Shown here: piece by piece, positions 41,707 through 54,041 of the stretch | Layout: each line of letters begins with the position of its first letter | Position numbering within the stretch: position 1 is the first letter of the stretch | Origin: Massariosphaeria phaeospora | Taxonomy: Eukaryota; Ascomycota; Dothideomycetes; Pleosporales | NCBI GenBank assembly: GCA_011032825.1 | Contig: JAADJZ010000025.1 | Coordinates: 124,001 to 188,000, forward strand | Length of the DNA stretch: 64,000 nucleotides | Direction of reading: 5' to 3' | The notes under the pieces: model-generated | Databases searched by the model: none | Told to the model about the DNA's origin: nothing | Seen by the model: only the letters and a program-made list of their open reading frames with translations | Made by a program: the position numbers and the translations under genes

Positions 41707-44635
41707 ATGGGCATCCACGGGTAAGACACGTGCGGACACATGCGAGAGTAGAGTGAGACTGACGCGCGCAGCATCTACAAAGAGATCGGCCCCGGCAAGC
41801 GCGTCGCCCTGTCGAAGCTCGCCGTCGACAAGTTCGAAGAGACGGGCCGGTCGTTCCGCATTGCTATCGACGTATCCATATGGCTGTTCCAGATGCAAGC
41901 CAGTGAAGGTATGCAGCTGCCCCTCACCTTCACTTTGCGCGCACCAGATCGATTGCTGACTACTGCCCCGACCAGGCGGCACCAACCCTGCGCTGCGCAC
42001 CTTCTACTACCGTCTCCTCCGCCTCATCTCGCTCTCTATCCATCCCGTCTTCGTCTTCGACGGTCCCAACAAGCCGCCTTTCAAGCGTAACAAGCGGACA
42101 GGCGCGAATGTCGCATCTATACCCGACTTTCTTGTAAAGCAGCTCCTAAAGCAGTTCGGCTTCCCCATCCACCGCGCGCCGGGCGAAGCCGAGGCAGAAT
42201 GCGCACTACTGCAGCGTGAAGGCATCGTAGACGCCGTTCTGAGCGAGGATGTGGACACACTCATGTTTGGGAGCGGGCTGACCATTCGAAAATGGTCTCC
42301 GGAGCTGAAGTCGTCCAGCAAGACGCCCACCCACGTCACAGTCTATGATGCGGTGGAGACTAAGAACGGGCCCTCAGGGCTTGACCGCGAAGGTATGATT
42401 CTAATCGCCTTGATGAGTGGTGGCGACTACGTTCCGGAAGGCATTCCTGGCTGTGGGCCAAAGACTGCGTGCGAGGCGGCAAGAGCTGGATTTGGGGCCG
42501 ATTTGTGCAAGATCGCGAAGAATGACGCTCGGGGCATGCTGGAGTGGAGAACACGCCTGCAGCACGAACTGAAAACAAACGATAGTAAGTTCTTCAAGAC
42601 GAAACATAAGGCTTTGAAGATACCGGACAATTTCCCTCGGACCGACATCTTGGGTTACTACACCCACCCTGCTATCTCGAACTCGGCCGGACTGGATAAA
42701 CTACGAAGTTCAATAAATTGGGATCAAGATCTCGACTTTCCAGGCTTGCGCTCTTTCGCACAGGATGCATTCGATTGGTGCAGGCTTGAGGGAGCCAAAC
42801 ATTTCATTCGAAGTCTTGCGCCGTCCCTTCTCGTTCGTCATCTCCGCTTGAGGGGGGAGCAAGTTCACAGATTTCCTACGAACAATCTCCTCGCAGTCCA
42901 AGAAGACGAGGCATTGCTAGTCAAGGGCATCCATAGCAGGAGGCAGCACGCAACGACGGACAGTACCCCAGAACTGCGCGTCAGCTTCATTCCAATAGAA
43001 CTGGTCAAGCTCGATCTGAGCATCGAAGAGCCTGATATAGAGCTAGAGACCGAAGATCCGCCTCCGCCTGTCACGCAAGCGGGCGACGGTGATCAAGATG
43101 AAGAGATAACGATAGAAGATGAGGATGTAGGGGAGTCTGGGCCGAAGAAAAGAGGTCCCACGAAATTCGACCCGAACGCGCCTATCCGCCACTGGGTTCT
43201 CGAAACCTATGTCAAGGTCGGTGTACCTTTGAAAGTTCAAGATTGGGAAGCAGGGTTATCGAAGCCTAGACGAGCAGCAACGGCAAGAGAACCTAGGAAA
43301 GCAGCCCCGAAAGGCAAGGGCGCCAAACGGGCCAAAACAACTGGTGACGCACCTCAGACATCTATCGAACGCTTCGCCAAAGTCACCAAGCCTGGTGTTA
43401 AGGCTGCGCAAGCACTGGCGAAAGCACAGAATGTCCCAGCTAAACCTCCCGCTGCTCCTGTTCCCACATTAGCTCCTCAGCGAGATGTGATAAACCTACT
43501 CTCTTCCTCCCCGGTGAAACCTTCAAGTAACACGACAACACAGCCGGCCAGAGAACCATCTTTATCCCCGGTGCTAGAGCTACCATCCAGCGTAACCAAG
43601 CGGCGAAAGCGTGCACCAATGCAGCGTTCAAAGACGCTCCCCGCTGTAAGCAACACTATGCTCGATCGACCCGGAACGCCACCTCTTTTGGACACCATAG
43701 AGATGTTAGACCTCGCTGGCTCTCTAACCTTGCCTTCGCCTTCGCAGCTCCCCGCCAAGAAAGCAAAGACGCGTACTGCGCGAATGCTGGGTACGCAATG
43801 TCCTCCAAGTGCAGCATCCACAGCTACTTCGCCTGTGAAGTCCAAACAGGCGACGTTAGATGCGTGGCGCATGATCACGCCCACTAGACCTCGCGCTCGA
43901 ACACCGCCAGCCGATGACAGAGCCGTACACAATTCTCCAGAGCTGAAGTCATCCCGCCTTGAGGACGTAGAGACATGGGATCTAACACTTTCATCACCAC
44001 TAGCCGCGCCTGAAGCACCACCACTTCTCCTGCCTACAAACCCCCGACGGACAACAGCCGCAGCATCCTCCAAGTTCCGGCCACCCCTCCACTCCATATC
44101 TTCAAACGCATCTCAGCTCTCCTCGACTTCAGCCTCAACCCTGTTTTCCGCCTCAACAGCTTCCTCGAAACCCATCTCGAAATCCAGATCGAAAGCAGCC
44201 CCCGCACCACCAACCCGCCGCAGCTCCCCCCGCCTCCGCAAAGCCAAATCCGCCTCCCCCGAAATCGCCAGTCTGGACCTCACCGGCCTCTCCAGCCCAC
44301 CACCCTCTCCAACAACCACCTCCAAAATATCCGCTGCTGCTCCTCCTCCCGCACCTACACACCCCTTGACCCTACCCTCGCCCCCAGCACCACCCCGCAA
44401 ACCCGCCTCCCCGCCCGCCGCCTGGAAATCCCACAAGACAAAAAAACGCGACATCATCCTGCGCCAAAGCCTCGCCGGCGCCTGGGCCTTTGTCGACGCC
44501 GAAAGCCCCGGGAAAGACAGCAGTACTGCTGGAGGAGCACAGGCTGCTGCCGCCGTGGTGCCGAAGGGCAAAGAGCGGAGGCGCTGGCGCGAGAGCGAGA
44601 TCGAGGTGCTGGATCTGAGTTTGAGCCCCGTGTGA
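41707..44635 (+). CDS. YEN1: Holliday-junction resolvase of the XPG/Rad2 family (GEN1/Yen1)
   Basis: Three exons are inferred: a 14-base first exon 41707-41720 (MGIHG), then 41772-41908 and 41976-44635, giving 936 residues. The introns (51 and 67 nt, GTAAGA...GCGCAG and GTATGC...ACCAG) restore the conserved N-terminus MGIHGIYKEIGPGKR. Catalytic acids visible are D38 (AIDVS), D79 (FVFDGPNKPP), E121/E123 (PGEAEAEC), D142/D144 (LSEDVDTLMFG) and D201 in SGGDYVPEGIPGCGP, where the helix-two-turn-helix begins. Chromo-like residues follow near 450-480 (FDPNAPIRHWVLETYV). The C-terminal third is disordered with many SP/TP sites, as in Yen1, where CDK phosphorylation controls activity. The segment QTSIERFA (about 511-518) resembles a weak PCNA-binding motif. 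It resolves four-way junctions late in mitosis. Confidence 0.93.
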
Positions 44636-45860
44636 TGATGTGAGCAATAATACCAGTGTTTTCGGGTCTAGAGTTTTTTTTTTCTCGGATGACCTGACAT
44701 TGACGGGCGGGATGGGATGGGATGGACTTTGTTTATACGGCGCGCGCGGCCATTTTTTCGTGTATTTGTCTTTGAATAGTCTTTGACAGATGGACCGATG
44801 GACAGACGGACACACATATGTGTCTGTGTGTCTGTTGCTGCTAGTTAGTGGTGGAGGTGTGCATGGATGTGTTGGTTGGATATTTGATCCGACACTTGAT
44901 TTAACCACGTATGTTTGGATATACTTGTTTTCATCGCTGTGCTTGAGGTCCAAAGAAAGGTTCATCGTATGATTCGTATGTATTTCTAGAGACCGTGCGT
45001 GTGCAGTGCAAAAAAACATGGCCATGTCATGTCATTAACCTGATCGAAACCCTCCCTCCCTGGGCCCTTCATGAATCCATCCCAACCAACAACACGGCAA
45101 AGCCTTCATCGTGCAGCCAGCCCTGTGCCCTATCAACCTTGGAACAGTCCTCATCACGTGCAAATAAAGCGGCCCGGGGTGAATAGTCAGTCTCACTCAC
45201 ACCCATCAGAGCCCCATCCGATCCGCCAAACACGCGCAACACAGACAGACACAACCAATTTCAGCTAGAAAGAAGACTCTTTTAATTAAGTATGGCGAGT
45301 TCCAGCATGCAAAGCAGTCAACTCTTTCCATGCACTCTACTGATGCAAACAGCTTAGCTTATTCGAGCTTTCTCTTCCCCTTCTCTTCTCTCTCTACCTA
45401 GCCGGCACAAAGTCGGAAGATAGTAGTACTACTGTACCCCATCCATCCGTCCATCCATCCACGAGTGAGAAGATATCAGTAACCGAATAGCCAGCCAGCC
45501 CATCCATGCAAAAAGTGCGTCTAGCCCCTACCCATCATAAGTAGCCGAGCGCCAGTGCACCCCACATATCACACACCGGAAGGAAAAAGAGGCGCCATCC
45601 GCTGATGCATGCATGAGACCGGCCGAGAAGCCGAACAGCTTAACGCGAGAACCGAGCACCGAACCGAACCGAACCCGAACCAGTGAGATGAGCTCCTTTT
45701 GAAAAAGACAGAAAGAGGAACGCCATGTTACACCAGTGTGTCCGAGACGAGATGCGCCGTCATAGAGTTTATCCCGTCACCTTCCGCTTTCTGCGATTCC
45801 GATGAGGTCCGCTAGACATCTGTCAATGAAAATCGTAACAAAGTGCAGCAAAGAGCAAGG
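44636..45860. other. intergenic region between convergent genes
   Basis: This interval holds the 3' ends of the resolvase and PARP-UBC genes. It contains simple-sequence patches, for example the CCATCC/CCGTCC repeats around 45437-45462, a TGTGTCTGTGTG patch near 44818 and ACCGAACCGAACC near 45658. No open frame with a domain was found. Confidence 0.5.
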
Positions 45861-48800
45861 CTAGTACGGATAACCATTGCCCTGCTCCGAGCCCCCGTAT
45901 GCCATTTCCTTGAAGCCGACGGGAACAGTCCAACCGTGGACTTGGCAGGCACGGATGTATGCTTCGACGGCTTCCCCGACACCATAGTCGTTGCGGCCGC
46001 CCCTACTTTCGATGCGTGCTGGCTTAGGGTCGAGACTAGAGATAGCCATACGAACTTGAAGTAGGATGGATTCGATCGAGGAAACCGCGCTCCAGCCATC
46101 ATTCGTGAGAAGCTATCCAAAAGTTAGTGATGCCTAAATTGATAGAATAGTAGTCACGCATACCTCCATACACATAGCTCCGCCGGCTGTTACATGCCCG
46201 CCACCGCCCTGATTGAACGCCAAGAAGCGCGGACGAATGACTCGAACGAAAGGTGGGCTCATAGGGTAGTCCTTGCCGAAGCGTAGCTCCAACACAACAC
46301 TCTTGATGTCCTTCGACTTCATATCCTTTGCCAATGGCAACGTGGGGTCGAAAGAATGTAGCTCGACAATCCATTGGTATATGTTCTCCACTTTGTCTTC
46401 GTCGATGTGCCATCCTAGCTCGTGGAGTGGCTCCCTAGCCTGTACCTTAATCAAGTCATTAAAGTCTTTCATGAGCCGCTTGGTAGCTGAAGTCGTCGCC
46501 CACGCAGGCTGTTGCAGCATCGGAAGTGAGGAGTAATCCAGAGTGCCCGGTACATAGTCCGTAAGGGGCTTTGACGGTGTTGCTTTGGAGCCTACCAACT
46601 TCGATAGGAAACCACTAGCCCTGCCTTTGCCCTTGGTCGAATTGGGAGTTGGTAATGAGTCAATCTCTAGCTGTGGCGCATGTGCATCTTCATCCTCGAA
46701 GATCATGAGATCCTCTGCGAGGGTAGCAACACTGGCACCATCATCGTCGTCCGCGTCAAGGTCGATTGGATCGTAGGCACTAGACCCAGCGGCCTTCTGC
46801 CGCTTATTCTTTGTTGTGCTTTTGGCCTTTGATCGTCGCGTGCTTGATATTGCATGGTTGGGAATAATGAGCTTATCCGTAACTCCACGTGGAGTCATAG
46901 CCGGATCTTGTGCGACGCTTTCGAATGGCTTTTTCTCTGTAGTAGAGCCGTTGCCGTTGTTGACCGATGTCTTTACGAAAAGGTAGCGCGTCTGAATCCA
47001 GTCCAATTGGGCAACGACAAGATGTGGACTCGAACTGACGTACTCCTGGGGAGCATTCACGATCTCGTTGAGAGCCAATGCCTGACTCACATTCAATTCG
47101 CTCTTTGGCCAGAAGCATCCCAGACCCCCATAAGGGTTAGCGTATCCCAGACTGGTGTTCACATCAAGCGAGTGATAAACACCGTGACCATAGGCTCGAC
47201 CATGAGCGGTATGTTCAAAGTTCAGACCTTCACGAATGATGCTATGCCAATTAGGCAGAGGGCTGCCATGCCAAGCAAATAGGGTAGAATGTTTCAACGT
47301 CAAACGAGTCGTAGTGTCCCGAACGGCTTGGATGAATCGGCGCTCCTTATCGGGGGCGCCCATGGCGAACCTGAATTGTGACCAGCCACCCATACCATAA
47401 ACACGATCCTCTCCCTTCTTAATGGTTGTAGCACCATCGTCATCACCTACTTGTACGATACAGGCTCTGTTAGAAGCGATGATCCAACGCAATATTCCGA
47501 GTGATGCAGGTGGAAGGCGGTCGACCCAGGCGCTCAGTGGAGATTGAGATTTTCGAAGAAGGTATTGCCTCATTTCAGAAACACTCGGCAGAGTATCCAG
47601 TAATGTGTAGATGGCCTCTCTCTTATGGAAATCGGGCAGTTCATCGAAATTTTGGCTGTAGATATGGAAGCCCGCGGGCACGAACTCGTTCAGATCAGGC
47701 GTGGGTAAGGGAATTGCCTTGCTCTGCACTGGGGGAGGCGGCCCTACCGGGTGGTACATGGCTGCGTTGTGTGCGGCGAGCGTTTGATCGTTTGACGTTG
47801 CAGCCAAAACTGGCTCGGATACTCTTACTGATGGATATAGAGAGGTGTCCATGATACGGCAGTGGAGAGCTTTGCTAGGAATGCCTCCAGGCTTCAGTTC
47901 CATACGAAGGACAATCCAATCGCCCGCTCGAACAGGGCATTTTTGAGCGTGGTTATCGAACAGCATCTCTAAAGTGACCTTATTGAACCGCGTCTTCAGA
48001 GCTTGTACCGAACCGCCGGGCATAGTTGGGGCGGCCACCGTTTGTCCGGTCCGGTCGAACATGTAGCCGGTGTGCACCTGCTGAGCACCGACGTAGTCAT
48101 TGCCATATGCATCTGTGGGGGGCACAAGCAAGCTTAAGCCAGCTGGGAAATCTTTCAATCGACCCAATCTGGCGCTCGCATAACAGAAGCTGACCAAAAG
48201 ATCCACTACCTTTGGCTGAGAGAGGATTTCATGCTCGATGCTCGGACCGAAACCCAGTGACATGTACTGATACAGACACAATGGCTTGTCGCAGACGTAA
48301 GGCTTGATCGCTTGCAGGTCGTCGGGCATCTTTGTGAAACAGATAAGACAGAACTCGGTACAGCGCACGAAATGTCGGAGAACAAATTGCATGCCTACGA
48401 GAGGTAAAGAATGTTCTTGTGGAGTAGATTCCTGAATGTGATCGGCAGTGACGAGATTTGGATACGCGGTGTTAACATGCTCCGGTTCGAGATACTTGTC
48501 GTTAAGCCCGAGATCTGAGTGAGCATCATGTGCGCTGATGTGGTCGTTGTAGAACTCTTCGGCACCGCTCCAAGGCATGCCATTGTACCGGTAGTGAAGC
48601 AATTGACAGAATCGCTCTTCGAGCAACTCGTTCAGCGGCCTCGAGATGAATGAATTGCGAAACCCTTTGTGTACTTCTGCGTCCTCGGATTCGGTCTGCG
48701 ACTGTGACTCCTCGCGGCGTTTCTCTTCATCTTTACTAAGAGTAGTAAAGGCCCGGACGGCTTCTTGAAAGGTAGGTTTGTACGTCGTGCTGATGCCTAC

Positions 48801-49621
48801 ACGAACACCAAAGTAACGTCGTGCGGTAGGAGCATCGTATACTTTCATGGAATCCATACTCTTGTAGCCATTGGGATAGTGGAAAATGGCCACCAGGTAT
48901 TCAGATGGCTCGATCTGCCAGGCTTGCATTGCTTCTCCAGATATTCCCGACTTGGCGATACGGCAAGCCAGAGTGACGTAGCACCCATGGCCATCCATGA
49001 GACCTCCTAGGTGGCCGACTTTGAAGCCATTCGCCTTGGCAATCATCAGATCAGACCGTATGCGATGACGGAAGGCAGAGGTAGGAGTAGAATAGCCCTC
49101 TGCAGACATGGCGTTTCCAATCCTGCTCGTGAAGGGTTTGGGGTTTATATCATCGTCGGGGAAGTACTCTTCTTCCTCTTCCTCATCATCATCCTCGTCC
49201 TCGAATTCCTCCGGCTCTTGACTATCCAACATTTGCTGGTCGCCATCGCGGTCCGTGGATTCGAGGTTTCGCGAGACGAGCTCGAGCAGCTGTAGGAGCG
49301 TCTTTCCGGCGGCAGCGTCTGCGATACCAGACAAGGCACCTGCTACTCTCTCGGGTGCAGCATCTGGAGCGAACAGCATGCACATGTGGCTCGACGGGTA
49401 ATCGGACAATTCTGCAGGGTATTAGCAGCGACCAGGTAGACGTTCGTGGCTAGAAGCTGCGTACCTGGAACCAGTGCTGAGATCTTGAGCGTCTCTCCGC
49501 CAGCGACGCACAGGAAGGTGAACTCGCCGTCATCGTTGCCAGGCTGGACGTCGGTGATGCCGGCGACCGAGACGCCCGCCACGGCGCTCTGGAGGTCGGC
49601 AACAAACTGCCTTCGCGGCAT
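45861..49621 (-). CDS. PARP-UBC fusion protein (ADP-ribosyltransferase joined to a UBE2Q-like E2 domain)
   Basis: Three exons are inferred: 49621-49465, 49411-46164 and 46112-45861, with introns of 53 and 51 nt, giving 1218 residues. The start is ATG 49621 (MPRRQFVADLQ). An acidic run lies near residue 125. A cysteine cluster follows (CTEFCLICFTKM...VCDKPLC), resembling the zinc region of PARP6/8-like proteins. The ADP-ribosyltransferase core has the His in FAWHGSPLPNW (about residue 767) and the Tyr in GRAYGHGVYHS. The UBC domain starts near 1020 (KRLMKDFNDLI) and holds RFGKDYPMSPPFVRVI. Its active-site Cys is in GGAMCME (about 1131), the UBE2Q-type sequence, followed by LLTNDGWS across the last intron. 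The protein should transfer ubiquitin and, possibly, mono-ADP-ribose. Such fusions are known in fungi; their substrates are not. Confidence 0.9.
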
Positions 49622-50549
49622 GGCCACTATCTGGGGGCGTTAGTGGTACGGCTGGTAAGACACGGCGCAGTCGTGCTGGGGTTGGCGTGTGTTGGGTGGG
49701 TTGCGGCGTAGGGTGCACCCGGAGTAGAAGAGCGTGTAGCTAAGAGTTGTCGAGCGATCGGCGTGACAGAATATTGCAAACGAGAGGGACTCCGATGCTG
49801 GTGTGTCGGCACGTTGGGCTCGGAGCGTGAATGCACGGTAACCTGGGCGAAGGTAATTACCTAGGTAGAGTTCAATCCAGATGCTGAATTGGACGCGTGA
49901 ATCCACGGCCTGTGATTGGCGATGGCCAACGGCGCGATCCCACACTTGCAGTGGAGGGGGAGGTGCAAACGTCGCGTCTCTACACGACCGTGGTGGTGAT
50001 GGTGAGTGGCAGCGGTAGCGGGGTGGAGAGGAAGAGGAAAGAGAGAAAAGCAGGTACAGGGTGGAAACGCTGGAGGCCGCTATTTCACACCCGCCCACCT
50101 GACGCCGAATGAGAGCGCGCAGGAGTTCTTGCAGCCTGGCCAAGCCCCCGACGGTGAACAGCTCAAGCTGCAGGCAACAGAGAGGCTGAGGGAGGCTGTA
50201 ACAGTTAAGAAGAAGCTTGGGCCACCACCCCGCAGCTACGTTTCCCCCAGGGCCCAGGAGAGCGCCCGCAGCGCCGCCGCCGCCACCGCCCTGACGTGGC
50301 GCAGCTCCGGGGTCGCCAGTTCAAGCGCGTGAATGGGTCGTGACGCGTTCGTTTTTTATTGCTCAGGGAAGCTCTGGCTCTGCAGCTCCCATTCTAGCCT
50401 GCCGTGCCCCTCACCCCAGCTCGGCAGCTCGAAAGAACGGCAAGGGCCCAATCGTTCGGCTCCGCGTTGAGCCGCTTGCCGCTGTCCAGGGCGCGCCGAA
50501 CGGCAGGAAACTACCTACTAGGTACTCCGTATACATCTCGCAAACCATC
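49622..50549. other. divergent intergenic region
   Basis: 928 bases separate the PARP-UBC start from the COG7-like start. Frames open through parts of it have no ATG support. It should contain both promoters; no TATA box stands out. Confidence 0.5.
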
Positions 50550-51587
50550 ATGGACAACGGCGTCGCTCCCAAGTCAACCCACGTTTCCGATCCCACCATC
50601 GCCCCGTTTCTGCACCCGACCTTCGACCCCGCCGACTATCTCAACGCCACGCTCCCGTCCCTCTCGCTCTCCTCCGCATCGTCCCGGCCGCTGAAACAGG
50701 GCCTGGCCGTGTCACTAGCCGACCTCTCCTCCCAGACACAGGACCTGCTCTCCCAGCTCAATGCACATACGACGCGGTTGTCGACGATCCTTACGCAGCT
50801 GACAGATGACATACTACGAAGCGGAGGGCGGTTGGCGTATGAAGTCGAGGTACTGCGAGGCGAGACGATCGGCCTGACAGAGACGTTGACGGAAGGGCTA
50901 AAAGAGGATGTGGACAAGTTTGTGCCTGGCGGCACATCAATCGGAGCGAAAGAGTCCGAGGACGAAACTGCAAGCCCGATAACATCGCCGGGACCTACAG
51001 AAAAAGCGACACACAAGGACGATGCAGCCGAAAACACACCAGACAACACAACCCCAGAGTACATCTCGCAGCTCCGCATCCTCTCCCTCGTGCGCGCACG
51101 CCTCGAAACCGTCATCAAAGTCTTCGGCGAAGCCATGCACTGGACGCTCCCTCCTAGCGAAGTCTCTCTCGCATCCTCCCTCATCTCCGTCAGCGCGCCC
51201 GAGCCCGGCAGCGACACCGCCACGCGCGAGCAGCGAGGCAAAGAATTCGCCACATCGCTCCGCTCCGAGATCTCCGACCTGGTAACAGGGTCCGACGCCG
51301 AAACAGGCCTCGAGGCGGCGACAGTGCGCATACAAGCGCTACGGGATCTGGAACAGGTGTGGAAAGGCACTGCAGAAGAGAAGGCGCGTGCCAAGTTTGT
51401 CGAAGGTCTCATCAAGTTGGCCGAGGACAAACTGAGAGAAGTCCAGAATGAGAAGAATAAGAGGCAGCAACGGGCAGGGCGGAGTGGGAGTGCAGCGGGA
51501 CAGAAACCGGTCCCGCAACCCGTGCAGAAGACAGGAGGGTTCTTGGATAACCTGCAGCGAATACGCGGAAACATCTATCTGGAATAA
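50550..51587 (+). CDS. COG7: COG7-like subunit of the conserved oligomeric Golgi complex
   Basis: A single exon encodes 345 residues from ATG 50550 (MDNGVAPKSTHVSDP). The frame is open for 70 codons upstream without an ATG. The N-terminus has the pattern FDPADYLNATLPSLS, then coiled-coil heptads (SSQTQDLLSQLNAHTTRLSTILTQLTDDILRSG, then EVEVLRGETIGLTETL). This resembles the N-terminal part of COG7, which tethers recycling vesicles at the Golgi. The middle is disordered and acidic. A second helical part (about 180-330) ends NLQRIRGNIYLE. The whole is shorter than animal COG7 but typical of filamentous fungal copies. The assignment rests on pattern resemblance, so another tether subunit remains possible. 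Confidence 0.65.
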   Translation: MDNGVAPKSTHVSDPTIAPFLHPTFDPADYLNATLPSLSLSSASSRPLKQGLAVSLADLSSQTQDLLSQLNAHTTRLSTILTQLTDDILRSGGRLAYEVEVLRGETIGLTETLTEGLKEDVDKFVPGGTSIGAKESEDETASPITSPGPTEKATHKDDAAENTPDNTTPEYISQLRILSLVRARLETVIKVFGEAMHWTLPPSEVSLASSLISVSAPEPGSDTATREQRGKEFATSLRSEISDLVTGSDAETGLEAATVRIQALRDLEQVWKGTAEEKARAKFVEGLIKLAEDKLREVQNEKNKRQQRAGRSGSAAGQKPVPQPVQKTGGFLDNLQRIRGNIYLE

Positions 51588-52203
51588 AAAACCCAAGTTC
51601 CGGTTCACTGAAAGTGCATACCCAAGTGCTATACCATCGGAAATCTCAACATGTAACGTTAACGCCCGCAATTCTACATCGTTCGTGCAACTAGAGCACA
51701 CTGTATCTCGCGCCGCTTTGGCAGGTGGGTCTGACCTAGCACCTACAAAGGTTTTTCCATTGACTGCAGCGATTAAAATCTTTTCAATTCCCACCTCTGG
51801 TGCATAAGACAGAACGGGGCGATCACACCGCTGACATAGTTCATTGCTGATAAGGTAGACTTTATTAGGCGATCCTCTTGACAGCCTAGGAGATTTCAGC
51901 AATAGGTAGATAGCCTACATCTATCTTTACAACGCCCTATTGTCTTGGTAGAGATTGCAGAGGTAAGAGGGTATATGACTTGGCGCAGTGTTGACGTCAT
52001 TGTCAACATTCTTACCAGGTGGGGCATCCATTCAAGGCAGCTAGGAGTTAAGGCAGTCGCTTACATGAGCGGCCATGGATTTATAATAATGCCTCCACCT
52101 GGGGCTCGTCTTGCATTGGGAATATAAGTCGCCTTGAATTGAAGCTGGGTTGATCTTATAAAACATAACTCTCCATCCAGACCATCCAATACAGATAGGT
52201 ACC
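51588..52203. other. intergenic region upstream of the epoxide hydrolase
   Basis: No gene is seen. A TATA box near the right end is listed separately. Confidence 0.5.
52157..52163 (+). promoter_or_regulatory. TATA box of the epoxide hydrolase gene
   Basis: TATAAAA stands 47 bases upstream of the ATG at 52204. Confidence 0.5.
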
Positions 52204-53428
52204 ATGTCAACATCCAAGTCTATCCACCCTTTCACGCTCTCAGTTCCTTCGTCCACTCTCGATGACTTGCAAACGCGTCTTCGGTTGACCCGCTGGCCCG
52301 ACAAGGAGACAGTCACCGACTGGTCCCAGGGCGTCCCCCTTGCAACAATCCAAGAGCTGTGCAAGTACTGGCAAACAACATACGACTGGCGGCGCTGTGA
52401 AGCCCTGCTGAACTCGTACCCGCAATTCACAACGACCATCGACGGCGTGGACATATATTTCCTGCACATCCGGTCCAAGTACGAGCACGCTCTTCCCATG
52501 GTCCTGACCCACGGCTGGCCGGGCTCCATTCTCGAATTCAGACATGTCATTGACAAGCTCGTGGACCCGGAGGCTCACGGCGGCGCTCCCAAGGACGCGT
52601 TCCATCTGGTCGTCCCCGCACTGCCGGGCTACGCCTTCTCTGGCAAGCCGACGGAGACAGGATGGGATTACCGGCGCACCGCACGCGCATGGGCCGAGTT
52701 GATGCAACGACTGGGCTACGCAGACAGCGGATGGGTCGCGCAAGGCGGCGACTGGGGCGCCCACGTAGCCGCCAGTCTGGGCCACCAAGCACCAAAGGGA
52801 CTGAAGAGCGTGCATATGAACTCGATATTCTTCGAACCGAAGGTAGAAATTCCGCTCCAACATATGTACCTTTGGGTGAGACGTATGCTAATCCACCACT
52901 TCGCAGAAAGAATCTCAAACCCCAATCCAAAACAAGACAGGTGAAGCCCGCGCCCTGCATCTCGACAGCCACCGCGACGCCAGCCACTACGGCTACCACA
53001 CGCAGCAATCCACCCGCCCGCAAACCCTCGGCTACGGCCTCGCCGACTCGCCCATCGCACAAGCATCGTGGATCTACGAGAAGCTGCGCGCCTGGTCCGC
53101 GCACGACGGCAACGTCGAGAACGTCTTCAGCAAAGACGAGATGCTCGACACGATCATGCTGTACTGGCTCTCGAATTCCGCGACGTCGTCTGCGCGGTAT
53201 TACTGGGAGACCAGTGGGTCCGACTCGACGGCGATGCTGATTGACATCCCGGTGGGGGTGAGTTGGTTTCCGGGCGATACGGCGTATGGGCCGAGGGAGT
53301 GGTGCGAGAGGTACTATAGGAATATTGTGCATTGGAGGGAGATGGATAGGGGGGGCCACTTTGCGGCGTGGGAGGTACCCGATCTGTTTGTTGCGGAGAT
53401 GTGCGAGTGGGGGAGCAAGTTCAGGTGA
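52204..53428 (+). CDS. epoxide hydrolase (alpha/beta hydrolase fold, microsomal-type N-terminus)
   Basis: Exons are 52204-52842 and 52907-53428. The 64-nt intron (GTAGAA...CGCAG, with branch site TGCTAAT) joins IFFEPK to KESQTPIQNKTGEA in frame, giving 386 residues. The N-terminal part (FTLSVPSSTLDDLQTRLRLTRWP) is the epoxide-hydrolase N-terminal domain that precedes the alpha/beta hydrolase fold. The oxyanion motif HGWPGS is at 103-108, the nucleophile Asp in GGDWGAH at 183 and the catalytic His in DRGGHFAAWE at 364. These enzymes open epoxides to diols, in detoxification or secondary metabolism. No signal peptide or membrane anchor is seen, so it is likely cytosolic. It has its own TATA box and is not part of a metabolic cluster here. 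Confidence 0.93.
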
Positions 53429-54041
53429 TGGCTTAGTGTTAGTATAGCCTAGCTATGCGTAGTGCAGAGCTGCGGTAATGACTACTAAAATGTTCATTGT
53501 GTTGTCCACTGTTCGAGAGTCACGTGATGACGCGTTCACTTCGCGGATAACGATCTAGGTAGTGTCTGGCAAGGGGTTAGTCGAATTTGGCATATCCGCC
53601 TATGCACTCACGTCTAGCAACAAGCTAGGAGAACATCATATTGCACACGGCAAGCACAGCATAGACGATCAGAAAGCAGTGTAATGTTCAAAGCTCTGGT
53701 ATTCGATACAGGCACCATGCGAAGGTACACTATTAACAAAAAGGTTGAAGAGGCAACCAAACTCCCAACACCTCGCCAATCGTAATCCATCATCAGAGCA
53801 CATCCCAAACCAGTACAGAAGCCTAGCCAAAGCTGAATGACTTCCAAAAAAACGCCTTTGACCCAGAGCATACAGAACCACCATAGAAACACTCTTGCGG
53901 CCAAACAGGCCGTGCCAGGCCAAACGACCCAAAACGCCCTTTCATCAAGCCATCTAAACAGGCAATCAAGTCCAACTCCTTTCCTTGGTACCGGACCCTG
54001 CGCCGAAACGCCAAATGTGATGTGTAATTCGTCTCTTACTC
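53429..54041. other. intergenic region between convergent genes
   Basis: 612 bases between the epoxide hydrolase stop and the BIR protein stop. Open frames of 60-180 codons cross it but have no domain. No feature is supported. Confidence 0.5.

Noticed and set aside
50636..51574. 312-codon open frame on the minus strand
   Set aside because: Antisense of the COG7-like gene; low-complexity Ser/Arg-rich reading with no domain.
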